Below, one piece after another: positions 6,852 through 16,070 of a stretch of DNA of 64,000 nucleotides (position 1 is the stretch's first letter; each line of letters begins with the position of its first letter). Origin of the DNA: Hymenobacter cellulosilyticus (GTDB lineage Bacteria; Bacteroidota; Bacteroidia; Cytophagales; Hymenobacteraceae); NCBI RefSeq assembly GCF_022919215.1, contig NZ_CP095046.1, forward strand, positions 1,478,501-1,542,500. The letters are read 5' to 3'. The notes below the pieces were generated by a model. It saw nothing but the letters and a program-made list of their open reading frames with translations, had not been told where the DNA came from and searched no databases. Position numbers and translations under genes: made by a program.

Positions 6852-8387
6852 ATGAAAAATACGCTTCGCTTCCTGTTTCTGTTGGCGGCTCTGGCCTTCA
6901 TCGGTATCCAGCAGCTTCTGGCCCAAACGCCTTCCACGGGCCAGCCCGTGGCCACTTCCACGCCCGTGCAGTTCTCGCTGCAGCAGGCCATTGAGTATGC
7001 CTTAAAGAACAAGTCGACGCTGCAGGCCACGCGCATCAATGAGCAGATTGCCGTAGCCCGCGTGGGCGAGATTCGCTCGGCCGGCTTGCCCCAGGTCAAC
7101 GTGGGTGCTGCCCTGACCGACAACCTCAAGCTGCAGAAGTCCCTGGTTGACTTCGGCGCCTTTGCCGGCGGAGCCGGGCAGCTGAACGGTACGACCCTGA
7201 CTCAGGAGCAGCTGGCCCGGGTGCAGCGCGGCGAAACCGTGACCCTGGCCCCGGCTTACACGCCGTTGCCCGCCACTGGCCCCCAGCCCCTGGCCTTCGG
7301 CCTGCAATACGCCGGCAACGCGGCGGCTTCGGCTTCCCAGATGCTGTTCAACGGCTCGTATCTGCTGGGCTTGAAAGCGGCTAAAGTGTACCAGCAGCTT
7401 TCCATCAAGCAAACCCAGCAAAGCGAAATCGACGTGGTAGAGCAGGTGTCGAAAGCCTACTACAGCACGCTCGTAGCCCGCGAGCGGCTGGAACTGCTCT
7501 CGCGCAACGTGCAGCGTCTCGACACCTTATTATACCAGACCACCCAGACCTACAAGGAAGGCTTTGTAGAAAAGCTCGACGTGGACCGTTTGCAGGTGCA
7601 GGTCAACAACCTCAAGATTGAGCAGCAGAACGCCGCCCGCCTCATCGACCTGAGCGTGGCCCTGCTTAAGTTTCAGATGGGCCTCGACCAGCGCCAGCCC
7701 GTGGAGCTCACCGACCGCCTCGACGAAGCGGTGGTGGAAGCCGAGCGCGGCAGCCTGATCAACCTCAGCGACGCCTTCAACTACGGCAACCGCATCGAGT
7801 ACTCGGTGCTCGAAACCCAGCGCGACCTGGCCATCCTCGACGTGCGCAACCGCCGCTCGGGCTACCTACCTACCCTGAACCTGGTAGCCCAGTACGGCTT
7901 TACCGGCTCCGACAACCGCTTCGGCGGCCTGATGGAGTTCCGCGGCCCCAACTCCCGCAGCGAAGCCGGCTTTATCAACCAGAACTGGTTTGGCTTCGGC
8001 AACGTGGGCCTGCAGCTCAACATTCCGGTGTTCGACGGCTTCCGCAAGAAGTACAACATCGAGCAGGGCAAGCTGGCCGTGGAGCAAGTGAACAAGGGCT
8101 TCACCACCCTGCAGCAGGGCATCGACCTGGAGCGGGCTCAAACCACCACGACCCTGCAGAATACGCTGGCCGTGCTCGGCAACCAGAAAGCCAACCTGGA
8201 GCTGGCTACCAACGTGGCCCGCGTCGCCAAAATCAAGTTCCAGGAGGGCGTAGGCTCTAACCTGGAAGTCATTACGGCCGAAACCGACCTGCGCCAGGCC
8301 CAGACCAACTACTACAGTGCCCTCTACGACGCGCTGGTGGCCAAAGTCGACTACGGCAAAGCTGCTGGCACCCTGGGCCGCCGCTAA
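6852..8387 (+). CDS. TolC-family outer membrane efflux protein
   Basis: Outer-membrane channel component of a tripartite efflux pump, 511 residues. A signal peptide (MKNTLRFLFLLAALAFIGI, cleavage near LLAQ) is followed by two repeats of the OEP coiled-coil/beta-barrel fold; the typical opening FSLQQAIEYALKNKSTLQ appears near residues 38-55, and the C-terminal repeat contains KIKFQEGVGSNLEVITAE with LRQAQTNYYSALYDAL. An insert of about 50 residues around 95-150, rich in Gly, Gln and Pro, makes it slightly long for the family. It lies upstream of membrane-fusion and RND genes and probably works with both. Confidence 0.93.
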   Translation: MKNTLRFLFLLAALAFIGIQQLLAQTPSTGQPVATSTPVQFSLQQAIEYALKNKSTLQATRINEQIAVARVGEIRSAGLPQVNVGAALTDNLKLQKSLVDFGAFAGGAGQLNGTTLTQEQLARVQRGETVTLAPAYTPLPATGPQPLAFGLQYAGNAAASASQMLFNGSYLLGLKAAKVYQQLSIKQTQQSEIDVVEQVSKAYYSTLVARERLELLSRNVQRLDTLLYQTTQTYKEGFVEKLDVDRLQVQVNNLKIEQQNAARLIDLSVALLKFQMGLDQRQPVELTDRLDEAVVEAERGSLINLSDAFNYGNRIEYSVLETQRDLAILDVRNRRSGYLPTLNLVAQYGFTGSDNRFGGLMEFRGPNSRSEAGFINQNWFGFGNVGLQLNIPVFDGFRKKYNIEQGKLAVEQVNKGFTTLQQGIDLERAQTTTTLQNTLAVLGNQKANLELATNVARVAKIKFQEGVGSNLEVITAETDLRQAQTNYYSALYDALVAKVDYGKAAGTLGRR

Positions 8388-8474
8388 TTGTTCGTGACGA
8401 TGTACTTCTCCCTCAAGAAACTTCCTTCCTTTTCGGTTAGCCTGCCCGGCAGGCTATCCTCTAGCTTCACTACC

Positions 8475-9596
8475 ATGAAATACACTACTTCTGCGGCCGT
8501 GCTGGCAATGGCTTTCCTGGCTTCCTGCGGTGGCAAGCAAGATCCGGCCGCTGAGCTGGCTAAGCTGAAACAAGAGCAGGCCGCCAACCAGGCCAAGATT
8601 GCCGAACTGGAAGCCAAAACCGGTGCTGCCGGCGCCGACAGCTCGGAAGTACAGGCCACGCCGGTTAGCATTATGAAGGTGCAGCCCGAGAGCTTCAAGA
8701 GCTACCTCGAAGTGCAGGGCCGCGTCGATTTCGACGAAAACGCCAGCGTGTCGCCCCGGGTACCGGGTGTGCTCACCAGCATCCGGGTGCAGCGCGGCGA
8801 CCGGGTAAGCAAGGGCCAGGTGCTGGCTACCCAGGACGCGGCCGTGCTCGAGTCGGGCATTGCTGAGCTGCGCACCCGCCTGGAGCTGGCCAAGGTGGTA
8901 TACGAAAAGCAGGCTCGCCTGTGGAAGCAGGAAATCGGGACCGAAATCCAGTACCTGCAGGCTAAGAACAACTACGAGGCCCTGCAGCGCAGCCTGGCTA
9001 CCCAGCAGCGGCAGCGCGCCCAGTACAACGTGGTGGCCCCCTTCAGCGGGGTTGTCGACGACGTGCCGGCCAAAGTGGGTGAAAACGGTGGCCCGGGCGT
9101 GCCGGTGGTACGCCTGCTGAGCGGCAGCGGCGGTAAAATCATTGCCGACGTGTCGGAAGCCTACGCCAACCAGATTAAGGTGGGCGACAAAGCCCTGATC
9201 AGCGTGGCCGACCTCGGCGGCGAAGATATTCCGGCTTCGGTGCGCGTGGTAAGCCGCACGATTAACCCCGCCAGCCGCACCTTCTCGGTGGAATTCCGGT
9301 TGAATAAGGCCGTGCCCGAGCTGCGCCCCAACATGGTAGCCACGGTGCGCATCCAGAACTACACCCGCGCCAACGCCACGGTATTGCCGGTGGATTTGGT
9401 TCAGAAGGACGAGCAGAACAGCTACGTGTTTGTAGTGGAGCAGAAGGGCGGCCAGAAAATAGCGGCCAAGCGCGTCATCAAAACCGGCGCTACTTATAAC
9501 GGTAAAATTGAAGTAACCCAGGGTCTTACGACCAACGACCAGGTGATTTCCGCCGGGTATCAGAATTTGAACGAAGGACAGGTAGTAACCCTGTAG
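8475..9596 (+). CDS. Efflux RND transporter periplasmic adaptor (membrane fusion protein)
   Basis: HlyD/AcrA-type adaptor, 373 residues, joining the inner-membrane RND pump to TolC. I start at the ATG at 8475 because it opens a lipoprotein signal with lipobox LASC and lipidated Cys18. A short alanine/glutamine coiled coil (residues 25-45) precedes the barrel-sandwich domain ([20 protein letters not shown] near 90-110), a helical hairpin (about 125-185) and the beta-barrel and membrane-proximal domains. It starts 87 bp after the tolC-like stop and is 139 bp ahead of the RND gene, consistent with one operon. Confidence 0.93.
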   Translation: MKYTTSAAVLAMAFLASCGGKQDPAAELAKLKQEQAANQAKIAELEAKTGAAGADSSEVQATPVSIMKVQPESFKSYLEVQGRVDFDENASVSPRVPGVLTSIRVQRGDRVSKGQVLATQDAAVLESGIAELRTRLELAKVVYEKQARLWKQEIGTEIQYLQAKNNYEALQRSLATQQRQRAQYNVVAPFSGVVDDVPAKVGENGGPGVPVVRLLSGSGGKIIADVSEAYANQIKVGDKALISVADLGGEDIPASVRVVSRTINPASRTFSVEFRLNKAVPELRPNMVATVRIQNYTRANATVLPVDLVQKDEQNSYVFVVEQKGGQKIAAKRVIKTGATYNGKIEVTQGLTTNDQVISAGYQNLNEGQVVTL

Positions 9597-9735
9597 AAGG
9601 TCTTCGCCAGCGCCCGGCTTAGCTGCCCGGCGCTGGTAACCTGCCTCTCTACACCGTACGGACACACGAGCCGGGAATACAGGATCAGGAAGTAATCAAC
9701 GTCGGGTGGCTGTCAGCTGCCCCTACTTCAGTACC

Positions 9736-12700
9736 ATGCAGGATATCGAAAAAGAGTTTGGGCCAACCAGTTGGTCCATCAATAATAAGACGAGTATTTA
9801 CATCATCACGCTGCTGCTGTGCGTGGCGGGGATTTTTGCCTACATCAAGCTGGGCAAAGAGAAATTCCCCGACATCGTGATTCCGCGCATCATCGTGGCC
9901 ACCATTTACCCCGGCACCTCGCCGGCCGACATCGAGAACCTGGTAACGCGCCAACTCGAAAAGGAAATCAAGAGCGTAAACGGGGTGAAGAAAATCAACT
10001 CCACCTCCAATCAGGACTATTGTATTGTAGACGTGGAGTTTAGCTCCGGCGTCGACGTGCAGTACGCCAAGCAGCTCATCAAGGACGCCGTGGACAAGGC
10101 CAGCTCGGAGCTGCCCAACGACCTGCCCACGCCGCCCACCGTGCAGGAAGTAAACCTGTCGGAGCTGCCGATCATGAACGTCAACCTGGCCGGTAACCTG
10201 CCCGCCGCCCAGCTCAAGAAGCTGGCCGACGACTTCCAGGACCGGATTGAAGCCCTGCCCGAAATCACCCGGGTCGACATCATCGGCGCCCTGGAACAGC
10301 AGGTAAACGTGGACGTGGACTTGTATAAGCTGCGCGCCGCCCGCCTGGGCTTCAGCGACATTCAGGGTGCCATTGCCCGGGAGAACATCACCATCTCGGG
10401 TGGCTCCATCGACGTGGGCAGCCAGAAGCGCGCCGTGCGTGTGGCTGGTCAGTACGTGAATGCCTCGGACATTGCCAACATTCAGATCAAGAACCTGAGC
10501 GGCTCGGCCGTGCGCCTCGGCGACATTGCTACCGTAGAGGATGCTTTCAAGGACCGGGAGTCGTTTGCCCGTCTCGACGGCAAGAATGCCATTACCCTGA
10601 ACGTGATTAAACGCCAGGGCGAAAACCTGATTGACGCCTCCGATAAAATCAAGCTGATTGTAGAGGACGCCCAGAAAACGCTGCCCAAGGAGCTGAAAAT
10701 CACCATCACCGGTGACACCTCCAACGACACCCGCGTAACCCTGCACGACCTGATTAATACCATCATCATCGGCTTCCTGCTGGTGACGCTGATCCTGATG
10801 TTCTTCATGGGTACCACCAACGCCCTGTTCGTGGGCTTGTCGGTACCAATTTCGATGTTCCTGGCGTTTTTGCTCATTCCCGTGTTCGACTTCTCGCTGA
10901 ACATGATTGTGCTCTTCGCCTTCCTGCTGGCCCTGGGTATTGTGGTCGATGACGCCATTGTGGTTATCGAAAACACCCACCGCCTGTTGCACGAGCACCC
11001 TGAGCTGACGACGGCGCAGGCCGCTAAGTACGCCGCCGGTGAGGTATTCGTGCCGGTATTGGCTGGTACTCTGACCACGGTAGCGCCTTTCGTGCCGCTG
11101 CTGTTCTGGCCCGGTATCGTGGGTAGCTTCATGTACTACCTGCCCGTGACGCTCATCATCACCCTGATGTCGTCCCTGGTCGTGGCTTTCATCATGAACC
11201 CGGTGTTTGCCGTGTCATTCATGCAGCGCGAAGACCACCACAGCGGTGAGAAGCCCAAGCTGACCAAGAACTTCCTGATTGCCATGGGTGTGCTGCTGCT
11301 CATTGCCCTGATTGGCTACGTAACCGGCTCGACCTTCACCGGCAACCTGTTCGTGACCATCATTGTCCTGTGCTTCCTCGACCGATTCGTGTTCGTGCAC
11401 ATGATTGCCGGGTTCCAGACCAAGGTGCTGCCCCGCTTCATGGATGGCTACGCCAATCTGGTAGCCTGGGCCCTGCGCCATCCCGCGCTGGTAATGATCA
11501 GCGTACTGGTGCTGGGGGTGGTATCGTTCTTCGCCGTGGGTGCTCGGCAGCCTAAGGTGGACTTCTTCCCCAAGGGTGACCCGAAATTCGTGTACACCTA
11601 CCTGAAAATGCCGGTGGGCACGCGGGTAGAGGTAACTGACTCGGTAGCCAAGGTGCTGGAGAAGCGTATCTATGGTGTTATTGGCAACAATAACCCCGAC
11701 GTGGAATCGGTGATTACCAACGTGGCCATCGGTGCCGCCGACCCCGGCGAAGCTTCGGCCGCTGGTACGTCACAGTCGAACCTGGCCAAGATTGGCGTTG
11801 CCTTCAAGGAGCTCAGCGAGCGGACCGGTCCGGCAACCAGCATCTACATGGATAAAATCCGGGAGGTGGTAAAAGGTATTCCCGGCGCCGAAATCTCGGT
11901 TGACCAGGAATCCAGCGGACCGCCCACGGGTAAGCCCATTGCCATCGAGGTGATGGGCGACGACTACCCAAAACTGGCCGCCCTGTCGAAGGATGTGATT
12001 ACCTACATCAACTCGAAAAAAATCGGCGGCATCGAGCAGCTGCGTTCCAACCTGGAAGACCGCAACCCCGAAATTGCGGTAAACATCGACCGGACCCGCG
12101 CTAACCGTGAAGGCATCAGCACGGCGCAGATCGGGGTGGAAGTGCGGACGGCCATTTACGGCTCGGAAGCCAGCAAATTCAAAACCGCTGACGACGACTA
12201 CCCGATTCAGGTGCGCTACGCCAAGCCTTACCGCGCCGACGTGGACGCCATCATGAACTCGCCGCTGACCTTCCGCGACGCGACGGGCCAGATGCGCCAA
12301 GTGCCGATTTCGTCGGTAGCCGATGTGAAATACAGCACGACCTACGGCGGTATCAAGCGTAAGGACGTGAAGCGGGTAATTACCATCTCTTCCAACGTGC
12401 TCAACGGCTTTACCGGTCCCGACGTGGCCCGGCAGGTGGAAACGGCGCTGAAGGCTTACCCCCTGCCCGCTGGCTACACCCTGAAAATGGGTGGCGCTGA
12501 GGAAGACCAGAAAGAAACCAGCGACTTCCTGCCGCTGGCCGGCTTAGGCGCCCTGGGCCTGATCTTCATCATTCTGGTTACGCAGTTCAACTCGTTCAGC
12601 AAGCCGGTTATCATCCTGACAGAGGTTATCTTCTCCATCATCGGGGTACTGCTGGGCCTGGCCATTACGGGCATGAACGTGAGTATCGTAATGACCGGCG

Positions 12701-13158
12701 TGGGCATCATCGCCCTGGCGGGTATCGTGGTGAAAAACGGTATTCTACTGGTCGAATTCACCGATATGCTCCGCTCCCAGGGTATGCCGCTCAAAGAGGC
12801 CATCATCCTGGCCGGCCGCACCCGTCTGAACCCGGTAATCCTGACGGCTACGGCCGCCACGCTGGGCCTGATTCCGCTGGCTATCGGTCTGAACGTCGAC
12901 TTCTACGAGCTGTTCAACTCCCTGAATCCCCACTTCTTCATCGGTGGTGAATCGGTAACGTTCTGGGGCCCCCTGGCCTGGACCATCATTTTCGGCTTGG
13001 TGTTTGCCACCGGAATCACCCTGCTGGTAGTGCCCGTTATGTACCTGATCAGCGAAAAGCTGCGGGAAAAAATAACCGGCCGCTCGGCAGATCACCTTGC
13101 AACCGATTCGACTAAAACTGACTCCCCAGTTCGGAGAGAAGTGTTGGCCGAAGCGTAA
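9736..13158 (+). CDS. Efflux RND transporter permease subunit
   Basis: Inner-membrane proton-driven pump, 1140 residues, starting at the ATG at 9736 (MQDIEKEFGPTSWSINNKTS). The TM4 proton-relay pair is present as VVDDAIVVIENTHR with Asp405-Asp406, and the TM10-12 half contains GIVVKNGILLVEF. Porter domains lie around residues 45-330 and 620-900. It is about 100 residues longer than AcrB-type pumps. The extra length is two added hydrophobic segments near residues 512-531 and 537-560, between the usual TM6 and TM7, plus a longer loop before the last helix. This extended form belongs with other Bacteroidota RND proteins I know. The substrate cannot be predicted. Confidence 0.94.
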   Translation: MQDIEKEFGPTSWSINNKTSIYIITLLLCVAGIFAYIKLGKEKFPDIVIPRIIVATIYPGTSPADIENLVTRQLEKEIKSVNGVKKINSTSNQDYCIVDVEFSSGVDVQYAKQLIKDAVDKASSELPNDLPTPPTVQEVNLSELPIMNVNLAGNLPAAQLKKLADDFQDRIEALPEITRVDIIGALEQQVNVDVDLYKLRAARLGFSDIQGAIARENITISGGSIDVGSQKRAVRVAGQYVNASDIANIQIKNLSGSAVRLGDIATVEDAFKDRESFARLDGKNAITLNVIKRQGENLIDASDKIKLIVEDAQKTLPKELKITITGDTSNDTRVTLHDLINTIIIGFLLVTLILMFFMGTTNALFVGLSVPISMFLAFLLIPVFDFSLNMIVLFAFLLALGIVVDDAIVVIENTHRLLHEHPELTTAQAAKYAAGEVFVPVLAGTLTTVAPFVPLLFWPGIVGSFMYYLPVTLIITLMSSLVVAFIMNPVFAVSFMQREDHHSGEKPKLTKNFLIAMGVLLLIALIGYVTGSTFTGNLFVTIIVLCFLDRFVFVHMIAGFQTKVLPRFMDGYANLVAWALRHPALVMISVLVLGVVSFFAVGARQPKVDFFPKGDPKFVYTYLKMPVGTRVEVTDSVAKVLEKRIYGVIGNNNPDVESVITNVAIGAADPGEASAAGTSQSNLAKIGVAFKELSERTGPATSIYMDKIREVVKGIPGAEISVDQESSGPPTGKPIAIEVMGDDYPKLAALSKDVITYINSKKIGGIEQLRSNLEDRNPEIAVNIDRTRANREGISTAQIGVEVRTAIYGSEASKFKTADDDYPIQVRYAKPYRADVDAIMNSPLTFRDATGQMRQVPISSVADVKYSTTYGGIKRKDVKRVITISSNVLNGFTGPDVARQVETALKAYPLPAGYTLKMGGAEEDQKETSDFLPLAGLGALGLIFIILVTQFNSFSKPVIILTEVIFSIIGVLLGLAITGMNVSIVMTGVGIIALAGIVVKNGILLVEFTDMLRSQGMPLKEAIILAGRTRLNPVILTATAATLGLIPLAIGLNVDFYELFNSLNPHFFIGGESVTFWGPLAWTIIFGLVFATGITLLVVPVMYLISEKLREKITGRSADHLATDSTKTDSPVRREVLAEA

Positions 13159-13204
13159 CATACATTCTCGGCCCTCTTAACCCTTTGGTTCAACGTCGTT
13201 TCTT

Positions 13205-13476
13205 ATGCGTTCTTCAACGACTTCCGCCCCAAATCCATTCAGCAGCAGGTGCTGCGAATTATCAGCAAGCGTAAAGCCATCAAACCAACTCGCTTGCGCG
13301 TGAGCAGCAACCTGAGCCAGGAACTGGGCTTCGATACGGTAGATGTCGTGGATATCATCCTCGAAATTGAGCGTAACTTTCACATCACCATCCCCGACGA
13401 GGTGCCGCTGAGCACCGTCGGCGACTTTGTGACCTACGTGGCTACTCATACGCCCTCCCACGATTGGGCTGCGTAG
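13205..13476 (+). CDS. Acyl carrier protein-like domain protein (apparent frameshift near 13210)
   Basis: Small ACP-fold protein. From the GTG at 13249 the frame reads VLRIISKRKAIKPTRLR, then SNLSQELGFDTVDVVDIILE and FHITIPDE, a typical ACP helix pattern. The region upstream of 13249 keeps ACP-like sequence (FFNDFRPKSIQQQ) but has no start in frame; adding one base after ATGCG at 13205-13209 joins it to the ATG and restores a 90-residue protein. At the site where ACPs carry the phosphopantetheine serine (DSL), this protein has Thr45 (DTV), so it may not be a functional acyl carrier. It follows the RND gene by 46 bp and precedes a strong bidirectional terminator. Confidence 0.7.
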
Positions 13477-13495
13477 CCAGCGCTTCGTATCACAA

Positions 13496-13533
13496 AAAGA
13501 AAGGCTCCCAACGCAAGTTGGGAGCCTTTCTTT
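13496..13533. terminator. Bidirectional terminator
   Basis: AAAGAAAGGCTCCCAAC (13496-13512), GCAA loop, and its exact complement (13517-13533): a 17-bp perfect stem with T runs readable from both strands. It separates the convergent ACP-like gene and the DUF1232 gene. Confidence 0.9.
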
Positions 13534-13554
13534 TTGCTGGGTTGCTAGCGCGTC

Positions 13555-14373
13555 TTAGCGCACGTTGCCACCAGTATCCAGCGCACCGTCGTTGCCTTGG
13601 CGGCTGCTGTCGCCGCGGTTGGCAATATCGTCGGCGTGGGGCTTCACGTCCGTTTTGGGAGCTGGGTCGTTGGGGCCGGTTAGGCTGGGGTTGGGGTTAC
13701 TGCTGTCGGGGGAAGAGATGCCCGAATCGGTGTCCGATACCCGGCTGTTGGTAGGCTGGCCCAGGTCAACCTTGCCGGCGCGCTTCGTCGATTCGGAGCT
13801 TTCCTGACCGTGGAAGCCGTCCATCAGCGAAGCGTCCGAGGTCTGGTGCACCGAGTGCTCAGGCTTGGGGCCGGAGTTGGCGGTAGTGCCGTCCGAGGAC
13901 TGCATGGTAGTGGCCGGGCCGGGCTTTATGTCGGTAGCTTCGGTCACCACAATGGGGCGGCTCCGTTCCCACTCCTTAAACTTATCCATCTCGCCGGTCA
14001 GGGTGCTGGTAAACCAGGCTACCAGGGCTACGTCGTCGAGCAGGCCCAGCACTGGGATGAAGTCCGGAATCAGGTCGATGGGGCTCAGGAAGTAAATGAC
14101 TACGGCAATGGCCGCCACGATGGTGGGCGTAGGCAAGCCGGTATACTCGCCCGAAACCGACGTTTTGATCAGGCGGAACAGAATCTGGAGGTTTTCCCAG
14201 GCTTCGTGGGCCATGGTGCCCACGTCGTTCTTTTCACTGGCTTTCTGGTAAGCATCGTTCAGCAGCTGCTTCACGCGCGTGGGACGTTTAATATAGTCCT
14301 CAGCTTTGCCAAGGAACTTCTTAAAGATTGGGGAGCCGGCAATGTCGGAGCCTTTGGGGTTATTCTTATCCAT
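13555..14373 (-). CDS. YkvA/DUF1232 family membrane protein with long disordered tail
   Basis: A 272-residue protein. The N-terminal 120 residues carry a DUF1232 domain with its signature YFLSPIDLIPDFIPVLG and LLDDVALVAW around residues 85-120, which inserts in the membrane. From about residue 135 onward it is low-complexity, rich in Ser, Asp, Pro, Thr and Gly, and probably disordered. The domain's biochemical role is not established. It is convergent with the ACP-like gene and separated from it by the 13496 terminator. Confidence 0.8.
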   Translation of the reverse strand: MDKNNPKGSDIAGSPIFKKFLGKAEDYIKRPTRVKQLLNDAYQKASEKNDVGTMAHEAWENLQILFRLIKTSVSGEYTGLPTPTIVAAIAVVIYFLSPIDLIPDFIPVLGLLDDVALVAWFTSTLTGEMDKFKEWERSRPIVVTEATDIKPGPATTMQSSDGTTANSGPKPEHSVHQTSDASLMDGFHGQESSESTKRAGKVDLGQPTNSRVSDTDSGISSPDSSNPNPSLTGPNDPAPKTDVKPHADDIANRGDSSRQGNDGALDTGGNVR

Positions 14374-14503
14374 GGGAGAGGGGGTAAATTTGGGGCCAAG
14401 CTACAAAATGAGCGCCTGACCGTGGCGGATTCACTATATACGCCCTAATACTGGTTCGGCGCAAAATGGTTATTGCTGCCCGCGGAGAGGGCTAAAAACG
14501 ACA

Positions 14504-14531
14504 AAAGCCCCGTTCGGAGGAACGAGGCTTT
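14504..14531 (-). terminator. Terminator of the NlpC/P60 gene
   Basis: AAAGCCcCGTTC and GAACGaGGCTTT pair with one mismatch around loop GGAG. It lies 27 bp past the stop of the NlpC/P60 gene, with a T-rich run on the minus strand. Confidence 0.75.
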
Positions 14532-14557
14532 GCTACTTAGATACGGTCGGCGGCCGG

Positions 14558-15169
14558 TTAGTTGAGGTCTACGCGGCCGGCGGCGTAAAAGTTGCGGTGG
14601 TAGTAAGGCTGATTCAGCGAGCTGATCATGACGCCGCCGTTCGTAGCCGAGTGGGCAAACTTGCCGTCCTGCAGGTAGATACCCACGTGGTAGATAGGCT
14701 GGCCGGGGCCGCGACGGAAGAATACCAAGTCGCCGCTTTGCATCTCGTCTTTGCCTACACGCTTCACCTTCTCAAACATCGAGCGGGAGCTGCGCTGCAG
14801 CGTAATGCCGTATACTTCCTTGAAAACGCGGGTTACGAAGCCGGAGCAGTCGGTACCCGACTTGGAGTTGCTGCCGTAGCGGTAGGGCGTCCCGATCCAA
14901 TCGGTGACGGTGCGGAGCAGGTTCTGGTCTTCGTTATAGGTCAGCTTGAGGCCCAGGGCCTGGGAGTAGTGGCTGTAGGCAGCGGAGTCGCTGGCAGTAG
15001 CCAGGGGGCGATTTTCGTCACCATTGTCGCCCGAGAAGTCGGGCAGGAGGGAGGCAGTGGCTACTACTGAGGCACCGCTAAAGGTAGTGGAGGATTCGGG
15101 AGCGTATTCGAAGAAAAAAGAGAGGGCCAGCGAGGCAGCGGCGAGGCAATACAGGATACTGTTTTTCAT
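14558..15169 (-). CDS. NlpC/P60 family cell-wall hydrolase
   Basis: Secreted cysteine peptidase of 203 residues that would cleave peptide cross-links in peptidoglycan. The N-terminal 20 residues are a signal or anchor segment (MKNSILYCLAAASLALSFFF), followed by a linker of about 70 residues. The NlpC/P60 domain spans about residues 85-200, with catalytic Cys108 in GTDCSGFV, His161 in YHVGIYL and His173 in KFAHSA. The fold motifs GTPYRYG and GDLVFFRR are also present. It has its own terminator at 14504. The 314-bp gap upstream should contain its promoter, though no exact TAnnTTTG box was found for it. Confidence 0.92.
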   Translation of the reverse strand: MKNSILYCLAAASLALSFFFEYAPESSTTFSGASVVATASLLPDFSGDNGDENRPLATASDSAAYSHYSQALGLKLTYNEDQNLLRTVTDWIGTPYRYGSNSKSGTDCSGFVTRVFKEVYGITLQRSSRSMFEKVKRVGKDEMQSGDLVFFRRGPGQPIYHVGIYLQDGKFAHSATNGGVMISSLNQPYYHRNFYAAGRVDLN

Positions 15170-15483
15170 TGTCCGTCGTAGGGTGGCAAAATCTCCGTTT
15201 CCGAGGTAGCAGGGAAGCCGAAGTACTTTGTTTTTTCGTGAGGTTTGGGTTCCTTAAACCACCGAAAAGAGAATCGATTGAGGGGGTAATGCGGGTTGAA
15301 AACAGACGGTTTCTGCCTTCCCCGTTTGTTAAAGCTAACCCATTAAATTTTAAACGTCCTAGTTTCTACCCCTAAATCGCCAAAAGTTCTTTATAAAGTA
15401 TAATATAATATCAAAATAGTAGTTGAGCTTGATGCAACTACCCATCTAGAATAGGCGTATACTCGGCCCTCAGTTTTTGCCCT
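15170..15483. other. AT-rich intergenic region between divergent genes
   Basis: This 314-bp gap separates the divergent NlpC/P60 gene and the small HExxH gene. It is clearly more AT-rich than its flanks, most strongly around 15388-15420 (TATAAAGTATAATATAAT). It probably holds both promoters, but I see no exact TAnnTTTG box, no RNA gene and no ORF I would support. Confidence 0.5.
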
Positions 15484-15846
15484 ATGGAATTGCCTCGTAT
15501 TGTTGAGAATTCGCCCTGGGCGCGCCTTGCGCGTTTGAAGCTCAAAGCCGGCAGCGTAGCTATGGTGCTGGGTAGCAGCATTCACCTGAGTGGAGCCACC
15601 CGGGAGCAGTTCCTGAGCGACCCGTACTGGGTGGCCCACGAAATGGAGCACATCCGTCAGTTTCAGCAGTATGGCCGCCTGGGTTTTCTGTGGCGCTACC
15701 TGCTCGACTGGGCCAAGCACGGCTACTACAATATACCCTTCGAAGTGCAGGCCCGCGAAGCCGGAGAGCGGGACGCGGTACTCTATGCAGCCGGCCGGCC
15801 CTTGCCCGGCCCCGAGCAGCGCCACCCGACGCCGAAGGGAAGTTAA
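15484..15846 (+). CDS. Small zincin-like protein with HExxH motif
   Basis: A 120-residue protein without a signal peptide. It contains HEMEH at residues 52-56 followed by IRQFQQYG, the HExxHxxQ pattern of DUF4157-type zincins, and a downstream acidic stretch (FEVQAREAGERDA near 85-97) that could supply a third zinc ligand. A hydrophobic patch (GFLWRYLLDW) lies between them. The protein is shorter than known active proteases of this kind, so it may be a minimal domain or a non-secreted housekeeping protein. Its own promoter is not obvious. The 161-bp palindromic element begins 29 bp after its stop. Confidence 0.65.
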   Translation: MELPRIVENSPWARLARLKLKAGSVAMVLGSSIHLSGATREQFLSDPYWVAHEMEHIRQFQQYGRLGFLWRYLLDWAKHGYYNIPFEVQAREAGERDAVLYAAGRPLPGPEQRHPTPKGS

Positions 15847-15875
15847 TGAGCTACTGTGAGGAATGGGGGAGAATA

Positions 15876-16036
15876 TGTCCTTGCGAGGCGCAGCCGTGGC
15901 CATCCGTCCTCTACGCAGTACGACGCGTCCTTTTACCAGAAAGCCCTTTACTACATACCAGTAGTAAAGGGCTTTTCACTTCAGAAGGCTCAGCACATTT
16001 CAGAGGACGGATTGCTTCGCGTTGCTCGCAAGGACA
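15876..16036. repeat. Nested palindromic element F (161 bp)
   Basis: The outer arms at 15876-15912 and 16002-16036 pair perfectly over the outer 12 bp (TGTCCTTGCGAG) and inner 11 bp (ATCCGTCCTCT), with a diverged middle. They enclose a 15-bp perfect hairpin at 15940-15975. Size and plan match the element at 31815-31972, although the outer arm sequences differ. The arm resembles the TTGCGAG...GAAGCAATC intergenic repeat found in many bacteria. Confidence 0.8.
15940..15975. terminator. Central hairpin of element F
   Basis: AAAGCCCTTTACTAC (15940-15954) and GTAGTAAAGGGCTTT (15961-15975) with a 6-nt loop form a 15-bp perfect stem followed by TTTT. It could terminate the HExxH gene and also the minus-strand direction. 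Confidence 0.7.
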
Positions 16037-16052
16037 CGTATCATTAAACATC

Positions 16053-16070
16053 ACTTCACCATTTCACCAT
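16053..16070. repeat. Half-copy of the octamer array (element E)
   Basis: Two octamers in the inverted orientation, ACTTCACC and ATTTCACC, run straight into a partial third unit that overlaps the SDR stop codon. No opposite arm is seen. The placement against a stop codon is the same as in element C. Confidence 0.5.
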
